A DNA stretch of 64,000 nucleotides from Mikania micrantha (GCA_009363875.1 CM018693.1:71036986-71100985), one strand, 5' to 3'; positions 34,530-46,728 are shown, counted from the first letter of the stretch. Translations and numbers: made by a program. Notes: generated by a model not told the origin, from the letters alone.

Positions 34530-37124
34530 TGTAACATCTGTACATTTAGTCATGGTAGTCGTAAACAGTGTTAGAACAATGTATATTTATGTCAAATCAG
34601 TCAATGTGATTCATATATTCATGATTGTGTTTGTGTGTGATAGGATCTTAATTAAATAGGAACAAGTATGTATTATTTATTTACAGTCGATTTCGCTAGG
34701 CAAGAACAGTATCGTATTATATCGAAACAGTGGTGGGATGGCATCAGATAAGGCAGGTAGCTGGACTCTGGGGTATGCCCTATATATATACTACGTTCGG
34801 TGTAATGGGATAGTGTTAGTGCGTAGTGTTTAGACGAATAGTATGACAAGCAAATTAATCAAACAAAAATCTTAATGCGTAAGCGAGACTGAGTATAGTT
34901 ATGGGTGACGATCCATAATGATACGAATGTTGAAGTTATAATTACGAGTAAACGACAATGAATAAATAATACGATCGAAAAACATATGCGATTGCGGGTA
35001 TACACGTAATTGTGTTAGTTTAACAGTCTGTCAACGAACGAAAAATAAAAATTAGTAACATAAATTATTTTACATTTTTACAATTTTGAAACTCATCAAA
35101 ATGATGAGAATAATAACTCTTTTATTTAAAGCGCGTAAAATTCTGGAAACGCGACGAAAACGCGAACCGAGCAACCGAAACGAACCTGAATACCACTCGT
35201 AGTATAAAAGCCTTGAAGAAGGCTTTTCGTTCATTTATTTCAGCCACAACCCTCTCTCTCTACAATTTTCGTGAAACCTCTCTCTCTAGAATTCCACACT
35301 TCAAACGCACGTATCTCGCTCGTTTCTTGACGGAATTGGATGTTCTTGGTGTCCACGCGAAGCTCGTGATCTCCTCTACCTGCAAGTACAACTGATCTAA
35401 GATTTGTTCGGCCAAAATCGAGGTATTGATGCTTGAAAAACACGAAAAAATAGGGTTTTCATGTTATAAATCGATCCAATCCATATAACCGGTGCTAGAG
35501 CCGTTGTAAACCAACCTTAGGCCTTCGACACCTTAATCTGGATCACCATTGATGTGAGGGCGTAGACCTGGCTAGTTGAGGATCGAGGTGGATGGAGGAG
35601 ATGCGACAGGATCGCTGGGGAAGGGGTGGCCGAACCATTTCGATGGCCGAACCTATGCATGTGATGTTTGCCGAACCCCACAACAACCACAAACCCTCAT
35701 CAGCACCACCGAACCTCTTTGCAGGCTGCGAACCCCCTGGACCAATGAACCTCACATGGCGCGAACCTTTCACTTGATTACCGAACCTTACAGGGCTGAA
35801 CCACCAGGTGCCTGCCGAACCCTTAAGGCCTCGCGAACCATCACATGTAGACGAACCCTCGGGCTGACACCAACCCCGAACCTTGGTGCAGTGCAACGAG
35901 CCTTTGAGAGCCGCTGAACCCTGGCATGGTTACGAACCATCCCATGCAGGCGAACCTCTTGTTGCAGCCGAAGCATTGCCATCAGACGAACCCTAGCCGA
36001 ATCCATCAACAACCAACGAACCTGTGATCGGGAACCATGCAGCCGAACCCTTAGCCACCGGCGAACCTGCATGTTGTTTTCTTGTTCACGAACCATGCAC
36101 TAAGGCCGAACCTCCCATCAACTAGCACCGAACCCTCGGTGCAACATGGTGGACGAACCTGTTCCATAGGTTCACTGGTCGGCTCTAGGCGCACCTTAAG
36201 TGGGTTGGCCCAACAACTGGCCCAATATAGCACCGGCTTGTACCAGCCATGCGGCCCGGGTGTTGAGTCGGTTAAGCACTTAGACCCCAACTCCATGGTG
36301 TAGCCCATCTTTTGTCGACCTAGCCCAGTACACAAATCGGCCCAATCTCGGCCTCTTTGGCCCAACAAACACGAATGGGATCACTTAACATATATGGCTC
36401 ACTTGGAATAATAAGATGATTAAAAGTGATCAAATCATAAACATAAAGGTCTAAAACATTTTAACATATCTTTAAATTACATGTTTAGCAAGGGTTATCA
36501 AAGGCATCAACACTTGTTATTTTATACATACAAGTTGTGCATAAAAGAACATGACACATTTTGTTTCAAGAATCAATTATCGATCAAGTGACTCAATCAA
36601 GATATTCAAATTTACACAACATTCTTAAACATGAGAACAAGTTATTCAAGAGGTAATCATTAACAAGTTGTAAAATTCAATCATTTAACAAAAGCCAATC
36701 AATGAATCAAAGTCTATACAATCATAAATCTTATATTCTATGTATGAATACAATGATATAGGAACCAGTTAGAAGTCTTGTTTGCTACTTGCTACTTGTT
36801 ATAGTTCAGAGCCTACTGCAGACAGGTGAGAACATTATCCCCTCTTTTACTGTTTTTCAATTGTTTTGGGGTAGAACACGTGATCAAACATTTTTTATGC
36901 AAATCATATTTCATATACAAGAGTTATGCTATTGTTCAAATGTTACAGGTTCACTCTAAAAATCCAAGGGATTTCTCATCTATTTTCAAAGGAATTATCA
37001 ACCATTTATAATAGTTTTATCAATTGTTTAACAAGTTCTACTAAAATGTTTTATAAAAGGATCACTAAACTGTTTACAGCTATTTTACATAAAAAGGTTT
37101 TATAAATGTTTAATACTTGTAAGG
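34530..37124 (+). repeat. A2 3' LTR, truncated
   Basis: Colinear with 11139-13561 and then 27120 onward, so it preserves the unoccupied A1 target site near 36951-36960. It breaks off at ACTTGTAAGG (37124), about 1.1 kb short of the expected end. It has the TATA cassette (34716-34806), TATAAAA hairpin (35203-35227) and CGAACC tract (35620-36170). The ORFs at 35543-36368 read through the tract. Confidence 0.88.
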
Positions 37125-37153
37125 TTTTATAAATGTTTTATAAAAGGATCACT
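37125..37153 (+). other. Templated filler at the A2 3' truncation
   Basis: After AAGG (37121-37124) the sequence TTTTATAAATGTTT repeats 37099-37112. TATAAAAGGATCACT then repeats about 37052-37066. Copia-1 sequence follows (GTCCTTTGAAC). Two short backward jumps from nearby LTR sequence therefore bridge the deletion. Such filler is typical of microhomology-driven end joining or template switching. Confidence 0.7.
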
Positions 37154-37455
37154 GTCCTTTGAACTAGGTCGTGGTCAAGTTCAACAGGATCGGTTGCCTT
37201 GTCTCCAAACTGAAGGCATTCCCTCAAAATCTGCTCAGTAATGATGATTGGTTGGCCTTGAACCTTGCCGATCAGGCAGACCGTCCCGTTCACGGCCGTG
37301 TGCTCAGTAATTGAGTTCCAGAAGTCCTAGATAAACTCAGATATAATCTCGGGATGCTCCATGTTCGTGTACTTCACTGAAGACAAGATCAGCCCCTCTA
37401 CCAAGCTTCTGAACATTGAGTGCTTATCTGGTGGATCTCCGACGTAATCGGACAT
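37154..37455 (-). pseudogene. Sirevirus downstream ORF, N-terminal part (Copia-1)
   Basis: Starts at ATG (37453-37455) with MSDYVGDPPDKHSMF and ends at the A2 junction. An in-frame TAG at 37327-37329 interrupts it. It lines up with the start of the Copia-2 ORF (HNMCAYLDPTTNN, then the segment around EADIRRVLQLGGE, here EQILRECLQFGD). Relative to Copia-2, about 55 codons are missing between this piece and the one resuming at 11138, lost at the rearranged A2 border. Function unknown. Confidence 0.65.
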
Positions 37456-39418
37456 GTTGTGGTCCAAAACAAATATTAAGTCTGTCACCTGAAATAAAAT
37501 AAGTTAAGTTAGGAAAAGCTGAAATTAAAAGTCAAGGGCCAAATGTCAAAGTTCAAGTCCAGGTTAAATGAGTTTGACAAAATCACAAAATCCGAAAATA
37601 AGTTCAAGGTTCTTCGGGAGTTCACGAAATTTAGATAGCTCACGAAATTCAGCAGTTCACGAAAATTGTGTTGTATTCGAAAAATAGAGTTGTAATCGAA
37701 AATTAGGTTATATTCGAAAAGGTTGTTCTCGAAAATCTGTACACGAACAATGTATTCGAAACTTGTACTCGAAACCAGCACTCGAAATTCAAAATTTCGT
37801 GAACTATAAACCCTTCAAAACTCCCTCAATTTTGCTCCCTAGAACACCTAATTGTACTCGAAATGCTCGGAATTAGGAGGCGACCAACATATAAGAAGAT
37901 CCCTTTCTATTTTTCATTTTTTCGAGGTGATTTGTCCAGATTCCTTCAATTAACGGAACAAAGTACTCGTGTTTGGTTTTTGACCCATAACTTTTTATTT
38001 AGCGGTCAAAATTTGTTCAAAATCTATACCTAGGGTTGCCTAAGTGGGATCTACAAGGTAGTAGAAGTGGATTTTTGAAAGAAAGCACGGGAATCTAGAT
38101 CGCCTAAGAGAGAGAGAGAGACTGTACTCGAAACGAATGGTATTTGAAATCTGGCATACTCGAACTATATATAGGCAATATTTCGCGTACAAATTTCGTG
38201 TACTCGAAATCGTGTATGGATTTCGAAAACAATTCTTTTCGAATACAACAATTATTTTTGAAAAATTTCTAACTTTTTCTAAAGTAAAAAAAATAAAATA
38301 AACTCAGAAACTTTGGACGAGTTCAAAGTTGAGTTGAGTCAATTTCGTGGGATCAAATCTGTATCAAAAATTTGACCACCTTAAAAAAATTTCTTATGGA
38401 AACCCAACCTTAAAATAATTATACCGCACCAATAATTCCCCACTCGTTAATCCATAATTCAAAAATAAGACTTATGATCAAAAGTTTTCTAACGGTTTTT
38501 CTGAAAATACTTTTGGAAAGTTTATGAAAAATCAGAGTGTAAAACCAGTTTAATCATGCAACCTATCAATTTTGTGAAATCTTTTGTTTCAAACTTTGAT
38601 TGTGTTTCAACAAACTTAAAACATTTCGACAGAGTTTAAGATGAGAAATGAAAAGAACAGATCTATTAGATTAGAATCAAGAACAAAAAGGGGTTCTATC
38701 ATCATTGTGCTCGTTGGGATCTTTTACTTTATTGATTTGCAGGCACATTGGCCTTAACGTTACATATCTAGGTCTTTGCTTACCCAAAACAGATGATGCT
38801 TCAGTAAGTATTTCCCGTTCTTTGTTTGCACAAAACATGGAAAATACCCGAATTTTTTTTCAAAACAATTTCAAGTTTATTGAAACACAATCTTGTTTGA
38901 CTTAAAGATTTATGAAAAAAGTCAAATAGTTGTTACATCTTTCCGGTTATTTGATTTTCCTTACTTGTCACTAATTTATATATTTAATATTTTTGAATGA
39001 TCATGTCCATTTCTTTCGTTTGGAAAAACTTGTTTTAACTTCTTAGCGAGTTATAGTTATCCAAAGTTGTTATTCTTTAGAAATTACTTTTAGGTAGTGA
39101 ATTTCTGAGTGTCAGAAATCATTTCAGTTCCCAAATTGAACCAATTCACTTGACCATCCAAATAAAATCTTTTTGTATTTTTCTTAACGTTTGAAAATGT
39201 AAAATCTTTTTGTTGTTTTCTTTAAATTTACTCTCCCTTAACTTGTAGTTCTTCTTAGACTGACTCAAAAACCAAAAGTCTTTTTGTTGTTTTTGTAAAT
39301 ATTGACTCAAAGACCGAAAATCTTTTTGTTGTTTTTGTAAATTTTCTCCCCCTAAATTTGTGATCTAAAAAAATAACGTAAGAAAAAACACAAAATTTAT
39401 AGTATTTACAAAACCGTT
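37456..39418 (-). other. Copia-1 spacer between pol and downstream ORF
   Basis: No gene is visible. At 37580-38220 the words CACGAAA, TCGAAA and TACTCGAAA recur about 20 times. At 39170-39345 the word AAAATCTTTTTGTTGTTTT appears four times. A purine tract (on the minus strand AAATTTAGGGGGAGAAAATT, about 39343-39362) lies about 60 bp after the pol end, as in Copia-2. Short GA-rich runs (38108-38121) are simple sequence. ORFs at 37509-37781 and 38705-38905 have no recognisable content. Confidence 0.55.
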
Positions 39419-42400
39419 TTAATCAAAACTTATTAGTTTGAGAGAGGCAAGGAGATGGTGAAATCGAGGTGTGTCGAACGGTTTTGTGAAAAGATCCGCC
39501 AGATTATCATGTGTGTGGACCTTTTCAAAATGAATCAGTTTCCGTTCGAAACAGTCGCCGATAAGGTGAATCCGGATGTCAATGTGTTTAGTTTTGGATT
39601 GTTGTACCGGATTCTTGACAATCTGAAGGGCATCTTCATTATCACAATAAATAGGAGAGTCAAGAAAGTTCAAACCATAATCGAGGAGTTGTTTCATCCA
39701 AATAACCTGAGAATAGCAACTGGAAGAAGCAACATACTCAACTTCCGTAGTGGAGGTAGACACAGTTGCCTGTTTCTTGCATTGGCAAGAGACGAGGCTA
39801 TCTCCTAAGTATTGACATCCTCCTGTGGTTGATTTCTTGTCTAAGTTACAACCACCAAAATCGCTGTCAGAGTAAGCATTTAAACGAAACTCAGAGTTCT
39901 TAGGATACCACTAGCCAAGACCCAGTTTCCCAACGAGGTAGCGAAACATCCTCTTGACAGCAATTAGGTGAGAGGCCTTCGGATTTGCTTGATATCTGGC
40001 ACACTGGCATACGGAGAACATGATGTCTAGTCGGCGAGCGGTTACGTACATCAATGAGCCAATCATTGAGCGGTAAAGGACTTGATCAACATCTTCACCA
40101 TCAGAATCCGAAGTTAAGATCGGACGAGCAGCCGTAAGAGTGGATGCAGGCTTTGATTCCAGCATATTGAACTTTGTCAGAATAGCAGTAACATATTTGC
40201 CTTGATGAATCAGCACACCCTTAGGATCCTGCTTTACCTGGAGACTTAAGAAGAAAGTCATCTCCCCCATCGCACTCATCTCAAACTTCATCTTCATCAC
40301 AACCTCGAATTCTCTGCATAGCACCGAGCTCGTGGAACCGAAAATAATGTCGTCCACGTAGATTTGGACGAGAATCAAATCATCCTTATCCTTTCGAATG
40401 AACAGTGTCTGATCAATGGCTCCACGGGTATATCCATTAGCAAGCAGATGATCTGTAAGTGTTGCATACCACGCTCAAGGTGCTTGATGAAGGCCATAAA
40501 GGCCTTTGTCTAACTTGTAGATATGGTCGGGATACTGCGAATCCTCGAACCCTGGGGGCTGGCACACATAGATCTCTTCTTTGACCTTTCCATACAAGAA
40601 GGCAGTCTTCACATCCATTTGATACACAGTGAAGTTCATGTATGCGACTCGTGCAAAGACTTCTTCGTAGCTGATCCCCTCTTGTTGGTAGAAGCCCTGA
40701 ACTACCAATCACACTTTATTCCTGATGATTACCCTGAATCATCTCATTTGTTTCTGAAGAGCCATCTGGTTCCAATTGGCACTTTCTCTTTGGGCAATGG
40801 AACCATATTCCACACCTTGAGCTTCTGAAACTACATCAATTCTTCCTGCATCGCCTTGACCCAGCTTTACTCCTTAAGAGCCATCTTGACATTCTTCAGG
40901 CAAGGTGTTATGAGCTGGAATGGACCAGCTTTGTGTGAGAACTTCTTCTGAAAGAGGTCCAATAATGTTTTCCACAGGATGATTCTTGTTGATGATTAAG
41001 GTTGGCACTTTCTCCACAGCTAAGTTGTCTAAAAGGTTGCTGATGTGAGTCAGGTGATCTTCATTGGAGGAAGAGAGCTTTTCAATGGGAGCTGTTTCAC
41101 TTTCTTCTGCTCCATGGTCCACACAATGTTCCTCAAGGATGTGGTCTGAGAACAGTGGATTATCAAAGGTTTGGTGGGAAGAAGATGAAGCTTGATATGT
41201 CTTTGGAAGAGGCTGGACTGATTGAGAAGTATCCGGATCTGATGGGATGACTTCATTGATCGGGATTGGTTGAACTGGAGGAGCCCGATCATACATGCCT
41301 GGTGGGTCAACCGTCAGAAGCTTGGGAGCACATGGAACGTAGTCAACCCGTTAGTCTACGTCCTCACCCTTGTAGAAGTTGTCAGTTGGCTCAGATGGCC
41401 CTGCAGTCTCAGATGAAGTGTTGAAAGGCTCAAAAGTAGAATCATACTGAAATAACCAGTTTGGACCAGAACCAGCATCAGTGTTGTTCATCTCTTGCCA
41501 ATGAATGTAGTATGACTACACAATCATCCACGTCTTTTTGTTGTATACCCGGTAAGTAGCTTTCTCTGATGAATAGCCCACAAAGTAACACTCATCAGCC
41601 CTGTCATCAAACTTATGATACTGCTCAGTATGGAGGAGAGTGCACAGACACCCGAACGACTTGAAATGACCAACTTTTGGCTTCTAATTGTAGAAGATCT
41701 CATAGGGAGTCTTCTAATGGTGTTTGTTCAACAGTGATTTATTTTGAACATAGCAAGCTGTGTTAACAGCTTCAGCCTAGAAGAATATTGGCAGTTTGGA
41801 CTCTGACAACATGGTCCGTGCAGCTTCAATAAGCGTTATGTTCCTTCTTTCAGCAACTCCATTTTGCTGAGGTGTACGAGCTGCACTATACTGCCAAGCA
41901 ATTCCCTTCTCATCGTAGAAATCAATAAGTGTCTGATTTCTAAACACATTATCGTTGTCAGTTATGATCACCTTAGCCTTTAGATTCTTCTTATTCTCGA
42001 TCAGGGTGATAAACTTTTTCAGAATCTCTGATGTCTCGTCTTTCTTGGCCAGAAAGAACACCCAAGTAAATTTGGAATAATCATCTGTCACAAGCAGACA
42101 ATATGACTTCTTCCCGATGCTCATTACATTGACTGGTCCAAAGAGTTCCGTGTGATGAAGTTGCAGAATTGATGAGATTGAATTGAACAGTTTAGGCTTA
42201 TGGGGTCTCTAGTGTTGCTTCCCCTTGGCACACGCGATGCACTTCTCAATTGAGGAGAAGTATTTAGAAGGTAAGCCAATAACGTGATCTACCTTAGCAA
42301 GTCGGTTGAGATTCTTCAGGTTGACATGACCCAGTCGGCGATGCCAGAGCAAACAATCATGCTCCGATGCCTTTGAAAACAAACATATGCATATTAATGA

Positions 42401-42890
42401 TATTGGCTTTATTGATTCCCGGAGTCCTCATCAAGATCCACTTCTCTGGTACGACAAATCCGGGCTTTAGAACGAGACACTCCTTGTTTGTGAAGTGTGT
42501 TGAGAAGTTCTTGTCAGATATCTGAGAAGCACTCAATAAGCTGTGATTGAGCCCTTCAACGCAATACACATCCTCAAAACTTAGAGTTCCATTGGTGAAT
42601 GTGCCCTTCAAGCATATCTTCCCTCCCTTGTCTCCGGCAAATGATACGTATCCTCCATTGAAAGGTGTGACTTCATGTAACTGAGTGAAATCCCCAGTCA
42701 TATGTCGGAAGCAGCCACTATCCACATACCAAACATTTTTAAGCTTATTGGGCCGTCCCTGCATCACACACACAATCAATGAGAAATGGGTACCCAAACC
42801 ATAACAGATTATGGTACAGGTGGAACAATGGGTCCTTTCTTGATAACCCCTTTGGGCTTGACTGATTTGGCCCTGATAGTTTTGGGCCAT
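39419..42890 (-). pseudogene. Copia-1 pol (PR-INT-RT-RH), degenerate
   Basis: Copia gene order is clear. It runs protease VWYVDSGCFRHMTG (about 42690-42730), an integrase HHCC region (WHRRLGHVN ... CIACAKGK, 42240-42350), and an integrase core at 41777-42124 ending in the NGVAERRN motif. A variable linker (40874-41296) follows, then reverse transcriptase with YVDDIIFGST (about 40335-40364) and RNase H (39419-39763, CDNEDALQIVKNP, KHIDIRIHLI). At least one frameshift (near 42365) and several stops break it, for example inside the RT N-terminus. The second integrase Asp region reads TDNDN rather than the usual SDNG. Inactive. Confidence 0.88.
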
Positions 42891-43612
42891 GTACCACTGC
42901 CATGATCAATTGGTTTTGATGGTGGTTTCACTGGTGGTTTATTCTTCCATTGTGGTTCGCTTTTAGTTTTAGAAACCATTGATTTTTTGTTTAAGAAAAC
43001 TAGATTGATTTTGTTTTTCTGGGTTGGTATTCTTGGCAGTGGAGGGATTCTGAGGTACCTTATGAGATTTTACCCTAGGCCTGGAGGATTGGTCAGTCCT
43101 CATTGATATTTTGGTGGGTTTGGCCTTGGGTGTGACCTTCTGATTTTTCCCATAGAAGTACTTAGTGGGTCGATGCAGACAATTTCTGACAATGTGGCCT
43201 GGTCCACCACATGCAAAGCAACATACCTTTTCATGAAATTCTTTTGGGTCAAATGGCTTTACATCACAATCACCATGACCAGAGGAAGTACTTATAGTTA
43301 GGGTTTAACTTTGAACCCACCGCTTTGTTGATTGTGGAATGAGCCCTGTTTACCTGATTCAAAGAAGAAGAAATTGATTCTAAAACATCATCATTAGTTT
43401 TAACAAAAGTAGAAGTGAAATTCTTAAACATTTCATTTCATTTGGTTTGATTTTTATTTCATCAAATTTTCCTACAAAATCAGTTTTTGGAATGAAATGA
43501 GATTTTCTAGCTGATGTTGAACACTCTGTGCTCCTCCCTGCTCTTCTTTCTTCATTCTTTCCCCTCAGACCTGTATCATTTAAACTATCTGCACACACCT
43601 CAGAATCATCAG
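42891..43612 (-). pseudogene. Copia-1 gag, C-terminal part
   Basis: A CCHC knuckle is readable at 43179-43220 (CFACGGPGHIVRNC), followed by basic, Lys/Pro-rich sequence leading to pol. The upstream piece (43380-43612) reads into VSDDSEVCADS, matching Sirevirus gag style, and stops abruptly where the family-B LTR begins (AAACCACATG). The gag N-terminus is absent from the window. Frames are broken. Confidence 0.65.
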
Positions 43613-45484
43613 AAACCACATGAACCTTATACAAAATCATACCCAAACGAAGTGATGAGAGTGGCTACCTTGGTCTTGGGCATTGGGCTTGAAAAGGGGA
43701 GTGGCTGAACTGGTGACTCGTGATGGCCGAATGGCTGTACCCAGCCTGGCCGAAGGACTGCTCACCTAGGCTGCTTCAGCCGAAGAACCTTGACCCGAAG
43801 GAATGCAGGGCCGAAGGTGCCCATTCGGCTAGGATCTAGCCTCATTCGACCATGGCTTCATTGGGCATAACTAACCCACATTTGGCCAGGAATCATTCGC
43901 CAACGAACACTTTTTTATTTACAATGAGACAACAACATGACAACACGAGACAATTTCATATAACAACAAGAATGATAATCATGATAACATACTTTCATGA
44001 TAATGATATCATTCATCACACAAACCAACCATGTGTACTAAGACAAGTTCTTAGAACACATGGTTAACACATGAGAACACAAAACATTGAGAATATCATG
44101 GTGATCATCATTGAGGACATCAACCATTGATTACTATTTAACTGTTTGTAAAAAATCACACTCTTGGGATGGGATTTTGGGGATTCTATAGTAGTGAGCC
44201 TGGGACACTTAGTTGACCTATGTAATTAATCATAACGCTTACATCATTCCTAATAAACATCATACCAAAAAGGGTTATAACTTCATTTTCATTGAAACGG
44301 AGTTGACTCGATTCCTTAGGATCATACCGAGCATTGTATGCGATAACATTCTAATTATTAACACTCAAAAAGGTCTTGGGAACATATTCACTCAAATAGA
44401 TATCATGGAGAGGATATCTTACACACCGGTTAGTCAGGAATGGCAGCTACTGGGACAGTGATGTCTCAATCTAGGTATCATGGAGAGGATATCTTGCACG
44501 CCAAATTTATCACTAGTAACTTGTTTAGAGACAACTAAGTCTCACTCAAATAGATATTATGGGAAGGATATCTTACAGATCAGACTGGTCAGTACTGACA
44601 GTCACGAGTATTATTAAGTCCTGCTCTAGATATCGATGGAGGATATATTACACTACGGGCTAATCAGAAATGATAAGCAACAAAGACTATTAAGGTTTGC
44701 TCTAGATATCAATGGAGGATATCTTACATGCGTAAGGAATAGCTAACATAGACAATTACGTCTCTTTTCCAAATGTTGGGAATAATCTGACTTGGGGATT
44801 TATGGGTGAGATAAAATGGGTATCCATAGTTGTATTAACAGTAGTGTTGAATTCGGTTAAGCATTGGTGGGATTCCGTCTGGGCGGGTTGTAGGCTCGAC
44901 CTTTTCGTATTCCCTATATATAAGCATGCTTGGTTCGATGAAATACCATTTGTAAGTATAACTATGGAGAGGACGTCACGTGTGACCAATGAAACAGTTA
45001 TCAACAATATTTCTGTGTAACATTGTGAACATGAATAACAACAAATCAATTATTTTCAGTTACCAAAATTATGAACTCACCAACCTAGTGTTGACTTTGT
45101 TTAAATGCATGTTTTCTTAGGTGACGAACATGTTTAGTCACCAGACATAAGGGATATAGCTAGTGGACTTTTAGAAGACCTAGCTACATTTTGTGTTGAT
45201 CCTACTTTTGAATGACAAAACAATGAATCATCTTTTGTAGATCTTGTACAGTTACAAGATAGAAACTCATTGATTCTAATGGATAGATTTACTTAGTTAA
45301 ATTATGAACGAAACATTGTAATTTAACTTTGTAATTCTATATCGTTGTCATGTTAGCATTTCTCAATTATCTATCATGTGCTATGCAAACAATCTGATCA
45401 TTTTGATTATCAAATGATATCGCGCCCCGAGAATCTTCCGCCAGACGGTAAAGTCGATCCCGCCCGCCGGGTAGGGGTGTGACA
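43613..45484 (+). repeat. Family B LTR1, 5'-truncated and internally deleted
   Basis: It begins at the LTR2-equivalent of 47765, so it lacks about 1035 bp. It also lacks the segment equivalent to about 48040-49064. The rest matches LTR2 closely through the hairpin array (44390-44730), TATA cassette (44824-44967) and terminal GTGTGACA. ORFs 43852-45049 mirror those of LTR2 and are not genes. Confidence 0.82.
44824..44967 (+). promoter_or_regulatory. TATA cassette (family B LTR1)
   Basis: Arms CCATAGTTGTA (44824-44834) and TATAACTATGG (44957-44967) pair at 11 of 11 positions with one G-U. The core reads GTATTCCCTATATATAAGC, with GGTGGGATTCCGTCTGGG upstream. The arm sequences differ entirely from family A, while the layout is the same. 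Confidence 0.5.
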
Positions 45485-45487
45485 GAT

Positions 45488-45500
45488 TGGTATCAGAGCC
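45488..45500 (+). promoter_or_regulatory. Family B primer-binding site, copy 1
   Basis: TGGTATCAGAGCC, three bases after the LTR1 end. Identical to the family-A site. Confidence 0.9.
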
Positions 45501-45650
45501 ATGGTTATAGAGAAATATAGGTCATATTGCTTAAACGGTTTGGCCTAGACTATAACCTATGAACCCTCATGTAGAGAACATAAAACATAGGATTCTAGTT
45601 GCATACAGCTTCCGCATTCGATCGCTGCACTAACCGATTTCCTTTCGGTT

Positions 45651-45862
45651 ATGATCAGAATGCCGCCAACAAGACCACAACCAGCTTTACTGCCACCACC
45701 ACAAGATTCAGCTCCACACTCCTCAACACCGACACCCCCTGACTCTCCTCCACCCCCACCACCTCCACCTCCTCCTCAGTCACCACCCATCCATGAGCTG
45801 GATCCGGCTACTATTGCGCTGGCCACTTTGCTGACCAGTCAACTGAGAGATGTGATTCCTGC
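45651..45862 (+). pseudogene. Family B gag start, copy 1, truncated
   Basis: Opens MIRMPPTRPQP, with a run of ten prolines near codon 35, and follows copy 2 through TSQLRDVIP. It then jumps to downstream non-coding DNA. About 1.3 kb of gag, present in copy 2, is deleted. The nominal ORF continues to 45911 only through unrelated sequence. Confidence 0.8.
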
Positions 45863-46728
45863 ATGCCTGCTTACACTATTTTATAACTTAATCACGTTGG
45901 GGCAACTCTAGAATGCCTTCTTACACTATTTTAGTAGTTGGAGGTAAACAACTATTGGTGTGAATGACATGAACTTACCGTTCTCCTATCTTTAGTGAAC
46001 AAACACATACCTAGAATTCCAATCAATGGACACGAGGGGTGTCAAAACCATCATCAGAGAGGATGCTCTCCCCTTAATAGGGCTGAGGTCATCTGCTCCG
46101 ACAAAATTTCCTCCATGACATTACAATGAACAACAGAGATGCGTTCATAAATCTCATTACAAGGGTACGAAAACTCCTGATTAGATCCGTCAATGTTGTC
46201 CTTCCAGACAATATACGAAGTCATTTCAAAGATGGGAAATGAAAGGTTTGTCCTGATGAGAAATAACTCGCGAGCATAAGAATCATAGCGAACGTTAAGA
46301 ACCATGACGTTTTTGGAACAACTCGAGATACCACGATGGGAGTGTACACAAACAGCTATGGATCTTTAATGCCAAGCTACCTCACACTTCTAGCATGCTT
46401 GATGTCTATTGAATCATCATGAACAGTGAAATCAAGTCTACTCATTCCATAACTGTACACAAAGGCCTAGGCTCATCAAGAAGGACTATGTTACACAAAA
46501 ACAAAATCTTCTCAAGGAACCTCGAACATTATGGATCGTGCGGTCGAGAGACTGAAAAGGAATCTGTATTGCATCAAAAAATGTGATGAAACTCTAAACA
46601 CAACTCCACATAAACCTGAGAACATGAGAAACATGTGATATCAAAACATCTCCACCTATACAAGGAAAAAGCAGTATCCAACAATGACGTTTAAATTTCG
46701 GGACGAAATTTCTTTAACAAGGGGAGAC
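45863..46728 (+). other. Family B internal remnant, copy 1, with hairpin and polypurine tract
   Basis: Non-coding, matching 52176-53033. A GAGGTCATCTGCTCCGACAA stretch resembles the post-protease part of Gypsy pol (the EIVCSEK region of A1), so this may be a relic of pol. The end carries AAATTTCGGGACGAAATT (46693-46710), a perfect hairpin, and the tract AAGGGGAGAC before LTR2. Open frame 46054-46305 (minus strand) is not a credible gene. Confidence 0.55.

Larger units (their letters stand above)
11139..37149 (+). mobile_element. Gypsy element A2, host of A1, inserted in Copia-1
   Basis: The 5' LTR (11139-13561 plus 27120-28407, about 3.7 kb when rejoined) starts TGTAACATC and ends GTGTGACA. 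A Met-tRNA primer site follows at 28411-28423, then a 1.5-kb leader, gag-pol at 29952-34496, a polypurine tract and a 3' LTR from 34530. The 3' LTR is truncated at about 37124, lacking roughly 1.1 kb. The left boundary cuts the downstream ORF of Copia-1; the right boundary is a rearranged junction with the same ORF. The polyprotein order PR-RT-RH-INT with a chromodomain-like tail places it in the Ty3/Gypsy chromoviruses, perhaps Tekay/Del-like (inference). Confidence 0.85.
8027..43612 (-). mobile_element. Copia-1: Sirevirus interrupted by nested Gypsy elements
   Basis: Read right to left, the pieces are: gag (broken at 43612), pol in Copia order PR-INT-RT-RH (42890 to 39419), a non-coding spacer, a long extra ORF, and a 423-bp 3' LTR at 8027-8449. 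The extra ORF is split by Gypsy element A2 (11139-37149). With A2 and everything inside it removed, about 9.6 kb of Copia-1 remains. An additional ORF after pol is the hallmark of Sireviruses (sometimes called env-like), which supports the lineage. The 5' LTR and gag start are not in the window. All reading frames are damaged. Confidence 0.8.

Noticed and set aside
45651..45911. Proline-rich host protein gene
   Set aside because: It is the start of family-B gag, repeated at 50820, and sits just after a primer site.
46054..46305. Minus-strand ORF of 83 codons conserved at 52359-52610
   Set aside because: Conservation is explained by duplication of the whole internal region; there is no recognisable domain, and the plus strand shows pol-like relics.
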